A stretch of 64,000 nt of DNA from Claveliimonas monacensis (GTDB taxonomy: Bacteria; Bacillota; Clostridia; Lachnospirales; Lachnospiraceae). The notes below the pieces were generated by a model. The model was not told the DNA's origin. It searched no databases and saw nothing but the letters and a program-made list of their open reading frames with translations. The position numbers and the translations under genes were made by a program. Position 1 is the stretch's first letter, and every line of letters starts with the position of its first letter. The DNA is taken from assembly GCF_014982975.1 (NCBI RefSeq), contig NZ_JADCKL010000009.1, positions 36,166 to 100,165 of the forward strand, written 5' to 3'. Shown here piece by piece: positions 34,296-42,053 of the stretch.

Positions 34296-36458
34296 GTGAA
34301 GGAGCAGACAAAAGGAAGAGTTACGATACCTACAGACGTTGACGTTGTACCGGAGACACTGGAACTGGTAGAGCGCTGGGGAGCCGATGCTATCCGTGAC
34401 TGTGACGGGACGGATTATCCGGAAGAGCTGAAGAACGTGGACGCGAAGGTTTACTCCACATATTACACAACAAGAAAGGACAATGCGTGGGCCAAGGCCA
34501 ATCCGGATGAGATCCAGCAGATGTATATCATGACACCGTTCTACACAGCGGTGGAGAGCGAGCTTTCCATCCACCTGATGAACCATCTCTACCCGGATAT
34601 GCTGAAAGTGAACGACCATGATGATATCACCAGATGGTGGGAAGTCATCGACCGCACCACAGGGGAAGTCGTGCCGGTGGAAAAATGGAGCTATGACGGG
34701 GAGACCGGGGATGTGACCATCCATGACGCAGCGGCCTTCCACGACTACACAGTCAGCTTCCTTGCCTACATTATGTGGGATCCGGTCCATATGTACAATG
34801 CAGTGACAAACGGCTGGACCAATTTTGAGAAGCAGATCACTTTTGACGTGCGCCAGCCAAAGACAAAGGCTTACTCCATGGAGCGTCTGCGCAGGTTCAT
34901 CGCGGAGAACCCTCACGTGGATGTGATCCGCTACACCACTTTCTTCCACCAGTTCACATTGATCTTTGATGAGCTGGCCAGAGAGAAATATGTAGACTGG
35001 TACGGATATTCCGCATCTGTGAGCCCCTATATCCTGGAGCAGTTTGAGAAGGAAGTGGGCTACAAGTTCCGTCCCGAGTACATCATCGACCAGGGCTACA
35101 TGAACAACACCTACCGCATCCCCTCCAGGGAATTCCGGGATTTCCAGGATTTCCAGAGAAGAGAAGTGACAAAGCTGGCAAAAGAGATGGTGGACATCAC
35201 CCACGAGTGCGGCAAGGAAGCCATGATGTTCCTGGGCGACCACTGGATCGGCATGGAGCCTTTCATGGACGAGTTCAAGAATGTTGGGATTGACGCAGTT
35301 GTAGGAAGCGTTGGAAACGGATCTACCCTGCGCCTGATCAGCGACATCAAGGGCGTGAAGTACACAGAGGGACGTCTTCTTCCCTATTTCTTCCCGGATA
35401 CATTCCACGAGGGAGGAGACCCGGTGAAGGAGGCGAAGATCAACTGGGTGACAGCAAGACGTGCCATCCTGAGAAGCCCTATCGACCGGATCGGCTACGG
35501 CGGATACCTGAAGCTGGCTATGCAGTTCCCGGATTTTATCGACTATGTGGAGAGCGTGTGCCAGGAGTTCCGCACACTGTACGACAACATTAAGGGAACC
35601 ACTCCCTACTGCGTGAAGAAAGTGGCGGTCCTGAACTGCTGGGGTAAAATGAGAGCATGGGGCAACCACATGGTGCACCACGCCATCTACTATAAGCAGA
35701 ACTACTCCTACGCAGGCATCATCGAGGCCCTCAGCGGAGCACCGTTCGATGTGAAGTGGATCAGCTTTGACGATATTCGCAGCAACCCGGAGATACTGGA
35801 TGACATTGACGTGATCCTGAACGTGGGCGATGCAGATACAGCCTACACCGGAGGAGAGAACTGGACAGACGAGAAGATCATCACTGCTGTAAAGAAATTT
35901 ATTTACAACGGCGGCGGTTTCATCGGTGTCGGCGAGCCGGCAGCGCACCAGCATGAAGGACATTTCTTCCAGCTGGCCACAGTCATGGGCGTGGAGGAAG
36001 AGAACGGCTTTACTCTGAATGTGGACAAATATAACTGGGATGAGCACGAGCATTTCATCACAGAGGACTGCAAAGGCGACATCGATTTCGGTGAAGGAAA
36101 GAAAAATATTTACGCTTACGAGGGAACTACGATCCTGAAGCAGAATGACAAAGAAGTACAGCTGGCTGTCAATGACTTTGGCAAGGGACGCAGCGTCTAC
36201 ATCAGCGGACTTCCCTATAGCTTTGAGAACAGCCGTCTCCTGTACCGCTCCATCCTGTGGGCATCCCACGATGAGGGCGAGCTGCACAAATGGTTCAGCA
36301 CCAACTACAATGTGGAAGTGCATGCCTATGTGAAGAACGGCAAGTACTGCGTTGTAAACAATACCTACGAGCCCCAGAGCACGACTGTGTACAAGGGAGA
36401 CGGCACAAGCTTTGGCCTTGACCTGGAGGCAAACGGTATCTACTGGTACGAGATTTAA
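34296..36458 (+). CDS. lnpA: 1,3-beta-galactosyl-N-acetylhexosamine phosphorylase (GH112)
   Basis: The 720-residue enzyme matches GH112 along its whole length: KGRVTIPTDVDVVPETLELVERWGADAIRDCDGT at the start, a barrel with DHWIGMEPFMDEFKNVGIDAVVGSVGNGS, and C-terminal beta domains with VGEPAAHQHEGHFFQLA. GH112 enzymes cleave galacto-N-biose (mucin core) and/or lacto-N-biose (milk, type 1 chains) with phosphate to galactose 1-phosphate and HexNAc in the cytoplasm; which one is preferred cannot be read here. GTG 34296 is chosen because AAAGGAG is 6 nt before it. The galactose 1-phosphate genes (galT-like, nahK) are not in the window. Confidence 0.92.
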   Translation: MKEQTKGRVTIPTDVDVVPETLELVERWGADAIRDCDGTDYPEELKNVDAKVYSTYYTTRKDNAWAKANPDEIQQMYIMTPFYTAVESELSIHLMNHLYPDMLKVNDHDDITRWWEVIDRTTGEVVPVEKWSYDGETGDVTIHDAAAFHDYTVSFLAYIMWDPVHMYNAVTNGWTNFEKQITFDVRQPKTKAYSMERLRRFIAENPHVDVIRYTTFFHQFTLIFDELAREKYVDWYGYSASVSPYILEQFEKEVGYKFRPEYIIDQGYMNNTYRIPSREFRDFQDFQRREVTKLAKEMVDITHECGKEAMMFLGDHWIGMEPFMDEFKNVGIDAVVGSVGNGSTLRLISDIKGVKYTEGRLLPYFFPDTFHEGGDPVKEAKINWVTARRAILRSPIDRIGYGGYLKLAMQFPDFIDYVESVCQEFRTLYDNIKGTTPYCVKKVAVLNCWGKMRAWGNHMVHHAIYYKQNYSYAGIIEALSGAPFDVKWISFDDIRSNPEILDDIDVILNVGDADTAYTGGENWTDEKIITAVKKFIYNGGGFIGVGEPAAHQHEGHFFQLATVMGVEEENGFTLNVDKYNWDEHEHFITEDCKGDIDFGEGKKNIYAYEGTTILKQNDKEVQLAVNDFGKGRSVYISGLPYSFENSRLLYRSILWASHDEGELHKWFSTNYNVEVHAYVKNGKYCVVNNTYEPQSTTVYKGDGTSFGLDLEANGIYWYEI

Positions 36459-36496
36459 AAAGAAAAAGATGAAAAAGATATAAAGGAGAAACAAAG

Positions 36497-37624
36497 ATGA
36501 GAGAGCTTCAGCTTCTCATCAAGCCAGTCTCCTCTGCCTGTGACCTGGACTGCACTTACTGCTTTTACAAGGATGAGGCAGCAAACCGCGCTGTGGGCGA
36601 TCATGGGAAAATGAGCCGGGAGACCATGCGCGCGGTTGTGGACAAGGCACTGGCGGCATCGCAGACCTGCGTGTTCGGCTTTCAGGGGGGAGAGCCGACA
36701 CTCGCAGGTCTGTCCTTTTTTGAAGACTTTACAGCATATGTGGAGGAGAGAAAAAGGCCGGATCAGGAGGCGGTGTACACCATACAGACAAACGGAAACA
36801 GGCTGGATGAGAGATGGTTTGAGTTTTTGAAAGAAAAAAATTTCCTTGTGGGACTTTCCCTGGACGGTGTCCGGAAGACCCATGACGAGAACAGGAAGGA
36901 CCGGGCGGGAGAGGGAACCTTTTCCAGGGTTTTTGCCTGCGCGGAGCGCATGCGTGAACTGGGGATCCCCTTCCATGTGCTCTGCGTGCTGAATGCCCAG
37001 ACAGCCCCCCGGATCGGAGCCATCTACCGGTTTTTCATGCGGAAGGGCTTTGACCATCAGCAGTACATCCCCTGCCTGGATCCCCTGGGCACAGTGCGGG
37101 GTGAGGCGTCCTTCTCCCTGACCCCCACAATGTACGGGGAGGCTCTGGGGACCCTCTTTGACCTGTGGTGTCAGGACAGGATGGCGGGGCGTCCGGTGTA
37201 CATCCGGCAGTTTGAAAACTATGTGGCCATGCTCCGGGGCGGACAGCCGGAGGCCTGTAGCATGTACGGCAGATGCAGCATGCAGAACGTGGTGGAGAGC
37301 GACGGGACCGTCTATCCCTGTGACTTTTACGCGCTGGACGCGTGGCAGATGGGAAATCTGAAAGATCCGGATACGGACTTTGTGAAACTGCAGAAGATAG
37401 CGGCGGAAGAGGCTGGGAGTAAGAGACATCCTTTTTTCAAGGAGGCGGACAGGCGGGACGACAGATGCCGGACCTGCAGATGGTATCCTCTGTGCCGGGG
37501 CGGCTGCCGCAGGGACTGCTTCCCGGAAGAGGGCAAGATGAGAAATTATTACTGTGAGACGTACCAGAAGTTCTTTGCGGAATCCATAGGACGGCTGGAG
37601 TACATGGCGGGGCATCTTGTTTAG
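36497..37624 (+). CDS. Anaerobic sulfatase-maturing enzyme (radical SAM, SPASM)
   Basis: The 375-residue enzyme converts a cysteine of sulfatases to formylglycine without oxygen. The radical SAM cluster site is C15-x3-C19-x2-C22 (SSACDLDCTYCFYK), with GGEPTL for SAM binding. The C-terminal SPASM cysteines that hold two auxiliary clusters are present (YGRCSMQ, YPCDFYA, CRTCRWYPLCRGGCRRDCF). It sits next to the first sulfatase gene and should mature both Cys-type sulfatases in this region. It follows the phosphorylase by 38 nt. Its stop overlaps the stop of the convergent AraC gene by 3 nt. Confidence 0.92.
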   Translation: MRELQLLIKPVSSACDLDCTYCFYKDEAANRAVGDHGKMSRETMRAVVDKALAASQTCVFGFQGGEPTLAGLSFFEDFTAYVEERKRPDQEAVYTIQTNGNRLDERWFEFLKEKNFLVGLSLDGVRKTHDENRKDRAGEGTFSRVFACAERMRELGIPFHVLCVLNAQTAPRIGAIYRFFMRKGFDHQQYIPCLDPLGTVRGEASFSLTPTMYGEALGTLFDLWCQDRMAGRPVYIRQFENYVAMLRGGQPEACSMYGRCSMQNVVESDGTVYPCDFYALDAWQMGNLKDPDTDFVKLQKIAAEEAGSKRHPFFKEADRRDDRCRTCRWYPLCRGGCRRDCFPEEGKMRNYYCETYQKFFAESIGRLEYMAGHLV

Positions 37625-38478
37625 ATGCCCCCTCCTGCGTTTGAACGACTGCCGTCGGCGTGCTGCTGCCGGTACTTGATGGGCGTCATGCCGTACTTTT
37701 TGCGGAAAGCCTGGGTAAAGTAGGACTGAGAAGAAAAGCCCACCGTAGACGATATGGAAGAGATGGAGTGGTCCGTGTCCTTCAGCAGTGTGCAGGCAGC
37801 TTCCATCCGCCGCTGGTTCAGGTACTGGATGGGTGACTGGCCGGTGTACTTGGCGAAAGAGTGGGCCATGTAGTACTTGTTCATGTGGGTCAGCTCTGTC
37901 AGCGTGTCCAGCGTGATGGGCTCTGAGTAGTTGATGTCCAGATACTCTTTGATCCGGGCGCACTCCTTTGTCATGTAGGTGGAGGTGATGGGCACCGGGA
38001 TCACGTGCTGATAGCGGACGATGCGCAGGATCAGGATCTCCAGCAGATCCTGGCAGATCTTGTCAGAACCGTAGGAGGGATTCCTCACCTCGTAGAGCAT
38101 CTGCGCAAAGAGGTCTGCGATCAGAGACTTATTGCTGAAATTACAGAAGACCTGTACGCAGGTTTTTTTGTTTGCCGGTTGGAAGGAGATGCCCTCCACT
38201 CCGATGACATAGTACTCCAGTGGAGTGCCCTTGATAGACTGTTCCGTGTGTTCCATGTATGGGGGGATGATGACCAGGTCCCCCGTTCGGATATGATACT
38301 TTTCGTCGTGGAAGAGGAAGTTCCCCTCCCCGTTTACCACGAAGAAAAGCTCGGTGAAATGATGTGTGTGGAAAACGCTCTGCCAGTCCTTTTCGTCCTT
38401 GGACAGAGAAACGGACAGAAGACGGGCATTCAGCTTGTCAATGTTTGTGGGCTTGATAGCGTATTGTCTGTGACTCAT
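37621..38478 (-). CDS. AraC-family regulator with cupin sensor domain
   Basis: The 285-residue regulator has an N-terminal cupin (residues 30-110, HFTELFFVVNGEGNFLFHDEKYHI, DLVIIPPYMEH) and a C-terminal pair of helix-turn-helix motifs (TLDTLTELTHMNKYYMAHSFAKYTG and ISSISSTVGFSSQSYFTQAFRKKYG). Such proteins sense a sugar and activate glycan-use genes. It is in one transcription unit with the sulfatase upstream (16-nt gap), so it probably controls the local sulfated-glycan genes and itself. Confidence 0.9.
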   Translation of the reverse strand: MSHRQYAIKPTNIDKLNARLLSVSLSKDEKDWQSVFHTHHFTELFFVVNGEGNFLFHDEKYHIRTGDLVIIPPYMEHTEQSIKGTPLEYYVIGVEGISFQPANKKTCVQVFCNFSNKSLIADLFAQMLYEVRNPSYGSDKICQDLLEILILRIVRYQHVIPVPITSTYMTKECARIKEYLDINYSEPITLDTLTELTHMNKYYMAHSFAKYTGQSPIQYLNQRRMEAACTLLKDTDHSISSISSTVGFSSQSYFTQAFRKKYGMTPIKYRQQHADGSRSNAGGGI

Positions 38479-38494
38479 AGGTCCTCTCCTCTGC

Positions 38495-39955
38495 TCAGAT
38501 GTTTCGGGTGTGCTCCATTGTCTCCGGATAGGGCCTGCCGGGAATCAGGACTTTTCCGTCTGTAAATCCTTCAGGCCGGTCTTTCAGGGACTCGATCAGG
38601 CAGGACCGGAGAAAGGAAATCCTTTCTTTTGCTGTGCTTTCGTTTATCAGATCCGTCAGTTCATGGGGATCTTCCCTCAGGTTAAAATACTGTTCCCGGC
38701 CTGTGGCGGAGTGCCAGATGTACTTGTCAGTCTCCGTGACGATCCAGTGGTTGGAGAAATCTCCGTAGGAGTGCTCTCCGTGAAGCCATGGCCGTACGGA
38801 CCCGGAGGGATCGGACAGGAGGGGCAGAAGATCTTTGCCGTCCACGGAGTCCGGGATATCGGCCCCTGCCGCAGAAAGGAGGGTGGGCATCACGTCCCTG
38901 AGTTCCACCACGCCGTGGCACACGCTGGAAGGCTTAAGATCCAGATGGACATTTTTGCCGGCCCAGACAAAGAAGGGAACACGGCAGCTTCCCTCGTAGG
39001 GGCGGGATTTCCGGAACATGTGGTGGTCGCAGAGCTCTTCCCCGTGGTCTGAGGTGAAGAGGATGATGGTGTCATCATACACTTCCTGCTCCACAAGAGC
39101 CATGATGAGCCTGCCGATCTGGTGGTCCAGGTGGGTGATGCAGGCATAGTAGCCGATCTGTGCCTGGCGGATCAGCTCTTTGTCAGCCGGGCCTGTCTTG
39201 GAGTCAAAGATACGCCCTTCCCGGCGGAGATACTCATCGCTCTCCCAGGTGCCCACAAAAGGCGGACGCAGATCCTTGTCCCGGTACAGGTCGAAATAGT
39301 ACTGGGGGGCATCAAAAGGCGGGTGGGGCCGCAGGTAGGAGGCCATCAGGAAGAAGGGCTGGTCCGGATCTCTCCTGCGGAGAAAATCCAGACACCGGTC
39401 TGTCACCCAGTTGGTGGGGTGGTACTTTTCCTCGTGGGTCCAGGGGCGCGCCACCCAGCTGTTGCAGTCAATGCCTGTGTCCGTCACATCGGCATCGGCG
39501 CCCAGCTCCTTTTTCAGCCAGTAGAAATAGTCGTCCGCCACAAGCTGTGACTCCCGGTATGGCACGTTTCCGTACCTGGCCGCATGGAGGTAGCCGTCGT
39601 GGAGATCGACATTGTTGAAGCCCAGATAGTTGCGCAGGGGATGGACATGCATCTTTCCCACACACTGGGTGTAGTAGCCGGCCTTTGTGAGCTCGCCTGC
39701 CAGGGTGTGCTCATACCGCCAGGGGATGCTGTCCTCGTATCCCACACGGCCGTGGTGGCTCTGTTCCATGCCGGTGTGGAGGGCGGCGCGGGCGGCGATG
39801 CAGCTTGGGCAGGCGCTGTAGGCCCGGTCAAAGGCAACGCCCCGGGAGGCCAGGGTGTCCAGGTAGGGAGTCTTTACGTCCGGGTGTCCCGCATAGCCCA
39901 GAGCATCGCCGCGGAGCTGGTCTGTCATAAGTAAAATAATATTTGGTTGTCTCAT
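38495..39955 (-). CDS. Cys-type sulfatase 1 (CIAAR motif), cytoplasmic
   Basis: The 486-residue alkaline-phosphatase-superfamily sulfatase starts MRQPNIILLMTDQLRGDALG with the metal-binding aspartate pair region (TD). The maturation motif is C52-I-A-A-R56 in SACPSCIAARAALHTG, a variant of C-x-P/A-x-R. Other conserved sites are GKMHVHP, FTSDHGEELCDH and the histidine-rich C-terminal region. There is no signal peptide, so it should act inside the cell on imported substrate. Start 39955 is preferred; the in-frame extension to 39982 starts at TTG. Substrate is unknown; neighbours suggest sulfated host glycans. Confidence 0.9.
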   Translation of the reverse strand: MRQPNIILLMTDQLRGDALGYAGHPDVKTPYLDTLASRGVAFDRAYSACPSCIAARAALHTGMEQSHHGRVGYEDSIPWRYEHTLAGELTKAGYYTQCVGKMHVHPLRNYLGFNNVDLHDGYLHAARYGNVPYRESQLVADDYFYWLKKELGADADVTDTGIDCNSWVARPWTHEEKYHPTNWVTDRCLDFLRRRDPDQPFFLMASYLRPHPPFDAPQYYFDLYRDKDLRPPFVGTWESDEYLRREGRIFDSKTGPADKELIRQAQIGYYACITHLDHQIGRLIMALVEQEVYDDTIILFTSDHGEELCDHHMFRKSRPYEGSCRVPFFVWAGKNVHLDLKPSSVCHGVVELRDVMPTLLSAAGADIPDSVDGKDLLPLLSDPSGSVRPWLHGEHSYGDFSNHWIVTETDKYIWHSATGREQYFNLREDPHELTDLINESTAKERISFLRSCLIESLKDRPEGFTDGKVLIPGRPYPETMEHTRNI

Positions 39956-39994
39956 AATCTCTCCTTCATCTCGCAAATACAAATCTTATGGGAA

Positions 39995-40000
39995 ATTATA
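39995..40000 (-). promoter_or_regulatory. -10 box of the sulfatase 1-AraC unit
   Basis: On the minus strand TATAAT (complement of 39995-40000) lies about 40 bp upstream of the sulfatase start. The -35 at 17 bp is poor, as is common for AraC-activated promoters. Confidence 0.5.
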
Positions 40001-40087
40001 TCTACCATAATACATTCCCGGGGGAAAAGCAAGCGGGTGGGGCGAATGCAGGAGAGATTTTCTGTGGCTGAAAAGAGAAAAACAGAG

Positions 40088-40121
40088 TATAATGTAGGGA
40101 CAATGTGCGGCGTACGCCGCA
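40088..40121 (+). promoter_or_regulatory. tauE promoter with a perfect 16-bp palindrome downstream of -10
   Basis: TATAAT (40088-40093) is followed at 40106-40121 by TGCGGCGTACGCCGCA, a perfect palindrome. Its place at about +6 to +21 is that of a repressor operator. The ATG of the exporter is 46 bp further on. Confidence 0.6.
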
Positions 40122-40166
40122 TTCTGAGGAGATTATCAAAAGACAGAATAGAAGGGAGAAAAGAAA

Positions 40167-40967
40167 ATGGGTATGGTATTTATATTTTTTGCAGTCAGCA
40201 TCCTGTCCTGCACGGCAGGGTCCATCTGCGGGATCGGAGGGGGCGTTATTATCAAGCCGGTGCTGGATGCCACAGGGATCATGGGGGTGAGCAGCATCAG
40301 CTTTCTGTCGGGGTGCACAGTGCTTGCCATGTCCCTTGTGTCTGTCTGGAAAAATCTGCGCGCCGGGACGGCGAAGATGGACGTGGGGATCTCTACGGCC
40401 CTGGCTGTGGGAGCGGCGGCCGGCGGTGTGGCCGGGAAGGCTATGTTCCAGAGCCTGAAAAACGCAGTGGGGGATGAAAACCTTGTGGGCATGACCCAGG
40501 CGCTGGTCCTCATCGTGATCACGCTGGGCACGCTGGTCTACACGATCTGCAAGGAGAAGATCCGCACAAAACACTGCCGCCAGATCTGGCTCTGTGTGCT
40601 GATCGGCCTTGTGCTGGGGATCATGTCCAGCTTCCTGGGGATCGGGGGAGGTCCCATCAATCTGGTGGTGCTCGGGTACTTCTTTTCCATGTCCACCAAG
40701 GAGGCGGCTCTTTCTTCCCTCTACATCATCCTGTTCTCACAGATCACCAGTTTTGTGCAGACCTGTGTGACAGGGACGATCCCGGATGTGGAGCTGGTCT
40801 ACCTGGTCTTCATGATCATAGGAGGCGTCCTGGGAGGAACCATCGGGAGCAGGATCAACAAGAAGATCAGCGAGAAAGGTGTGGACAGGCTCTTTATCTT
40901 TCTCATGGCGGTGATCGTTGTAATCAATATCTACAATGCGATAAAATTTGGAGTGGCTGCCTTCTAG
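40167..40967 (+). CDS. TauE/SafE family anion exporter
   Basis: The 266-residue membrane protein has about eight helices and the two-fold internal repeat of the TSUP family: SICGIGGGVIIKP near residue 20 and SSFLGIGGGPINLV near 155. TauE/SafE proteins export sulfite, sulfoacetate or related anions. Its position between two transcription units with sulfatases suggests it disposes of sulfate or sulfite set free inside the cell. It has its own promoter and palindrome. A short hairpin GGCTGCCTTCTAGGCAGCC with TCCTTTTATA overlaps its stop and probably ends the transcript. Confidence 0.85.
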   Translation: MGMVFIFFAVSILSCTAGSICGIGGGVIIKPVLDATGIMGVSSISFLSGCTVLAMSLVSVWKNLRAGTAKMDVGISTALAVGAAAGGVAGKAMFQSLKNAVGDENLVGMTQALVLIVITLGTLVYTICKEKIRTKHCRQIWLCVLIGLVLGIMSSFLGIGGGPINLVVLGYFFSMSTKEAALSSLYIILFSQITSFVQTCVTGTIPDVELVYLVFMIIGGVLGGTIGSRINKKISEKGVDRLFIFLMAVIVVINIYNAIKFGVAAF

Positions 40968-40988
40968 GCAGCCACTCCTTTTATAAAT
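40955..40988 (+). terminator. Terminator overlapping the tauE stop codon
   Basis: AGTGGCTGCC and GGCAGCCACT make a perfect 10-bp stem with a short CTTCTA loop containing the TAG stop; CCTTTTATA follows. Confidence 0.7.
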
Positions 40989-40994
40989 TCTGCT

Positions 40995-41915
40995 CTATTT
41001 TTTGGACAGATCTGTGTATTCCTGGAAGGGGATGGTCAGCAGACCGTCCTGGATCTGAATGGGGAGGATACTGTAGCCGGATTCCTTCAGGTTCTCGGGT
41101 TTCCAGTGATCCAGCATAAGATAGTGCACACCGTCTTTCTCGAAAATGTAGGTGCTCTGTCCGAAGAAAGTCTGGCGGGCATGCTCGCCCACGCAGGGAT
41201 TGTCGATCAGTTTCCAGCCGGACAGGACCGTGGGGGATGTGGCGAAGAGGGCGTTGTTTGGATCCCAGCCTGTACAGCCGGAGGTGATCATGTAGTATAC
41301 GCCGTCTTTCTCAAAAAGGGCCGGAGCCTCCCGCTCCTGCTCGACAAAAGCTTTTCCGTACACGCCGTCCACATCCAGATAGTCCTCTGTGAGCCTGGAG
41401 ATGCGCAGGGTCTTGTTCCAGTCGGAACTGTGGATCAGGTAGGCCTTCCCGTCCCGGTCGCAGAAGAGAGTCATATCCCGGCAGTCTGAGCGGTTGGGGC
41501 GGATCCCGCGGACATAGCGGAAGGGCCCGGTGGGAGTGTCAGAGACGGCGATGCCGGCTCTGGCGTCTGTGTAGTCGGCAGAGTCCAGATGGAACCACAT
41601 GACAAATTTGCCGGTCTTTTTATTGTACAGAACTTTGGGGCGCTCCCCCACTCTGTCTTTGTAGAGGTCGTGTCCCGGTTCGCCGGAGGCTTCCAGGGCC
41701 AGCCCCTCGTATGTCCAGTTCATGCAGTCCGGCGAGGAGTAGCAGGAAATGCCGATAAAATCCACCCGGATATCGCCTGAGGGTGCGATGGATGTGGCGC
41801 CGTTCTTGTTTTCGCCGTACCAGTAGTACATCCCTTCGTGCTCCAGAATCATGCCGCCGTGGGCCTGGATCAGTTCTCCGTTTGTGTCGTACCATGTAGA
41901 GCCGTTTTTGTTCAT
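40995..41915 (-). CDS. GH43-type glycosidase, cytoplasmic
   Basis: The 306-residue five-bladed beta-propeller enzyme resembles GH43 of the exo-beta-1,3-galactanase type: WYDTNGELIQAHGGMILEHEGMYYWYGENK with the base aspartate region, RPKVLYNKKTGKFVMWFHLD, SDTPTGPFRY, REAPALFEKDGVYYMITSGCTGWDPN with the acid Glu. The family fits enzymes removing galactose from beta-1,3-galactan chains, but the substrate is not certain. There is no signal peptide. Start 41915 follows AGGAG by 7 nt; an in-frame extension to 41972 has no site. It is divergent to the GH20 gene with a dyad between. Confidence 0.8.
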   Translation of the reverse strand: MNKNGSTWYDTNGELIQAHGGMILEHEGMYYWYGENKNGATSIAPSGDIRVDFIGISCYSSPDCMNWTYEGLALEASGEPGHDLYKDRVGERPKVLYNKKTGKFVMWFHLDSADYTDARAGIAVSDTPTGPFRYVRGIRPNRSDCRDMTLFCDRDGKAYLIHSSDWNKTLRISRLTEDYLDVDGVYGKAFVEQEREAPALFEKDGVYYMITSGCTGWDPNNALFATSPTVLSGWKLIDNPCVGEHARQTFFGQSTYIFEKDGVHYLMLDHWKPENLKESGYSILPIQIQDGLLTIPFQEYTDLSKK

Positions 41916-41979
41916 TGCAGATCTCCTTTGCTTTTTTTGTGTTGAATTCGTATATAAACCATGATAAAACATTAGTCAC

Positions 41980-41999
41980 AGGGCAAGGCCCTTTGCCCT
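41980..41999. promoter_or_regulatory. Dyad operator between divergent GH43 and GH20 genes
   Basis: AGGGCAA (41980-41986) and TTGCCCT (41993-41999) are perfect inverted arms around a 6-bp centre. The site is midway in the 138-bp divergent gap and could control both genes. Confidence 0.55.
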
Positions 42000-42053
42000 A
42001 TCATCTTAATATACTTGCACTGCAAAAGCAAGTGAAAAGAAAAGGAGAAGACT

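Noticed and set aside
33861..36494. An 877-codon open frame on the minus strand opposite the GH112 gene
   Set aside because: It mirrors the codon pattern of the well-identified GH112 and GH13 genes, has no ribosome binding site and no recognisable domain.
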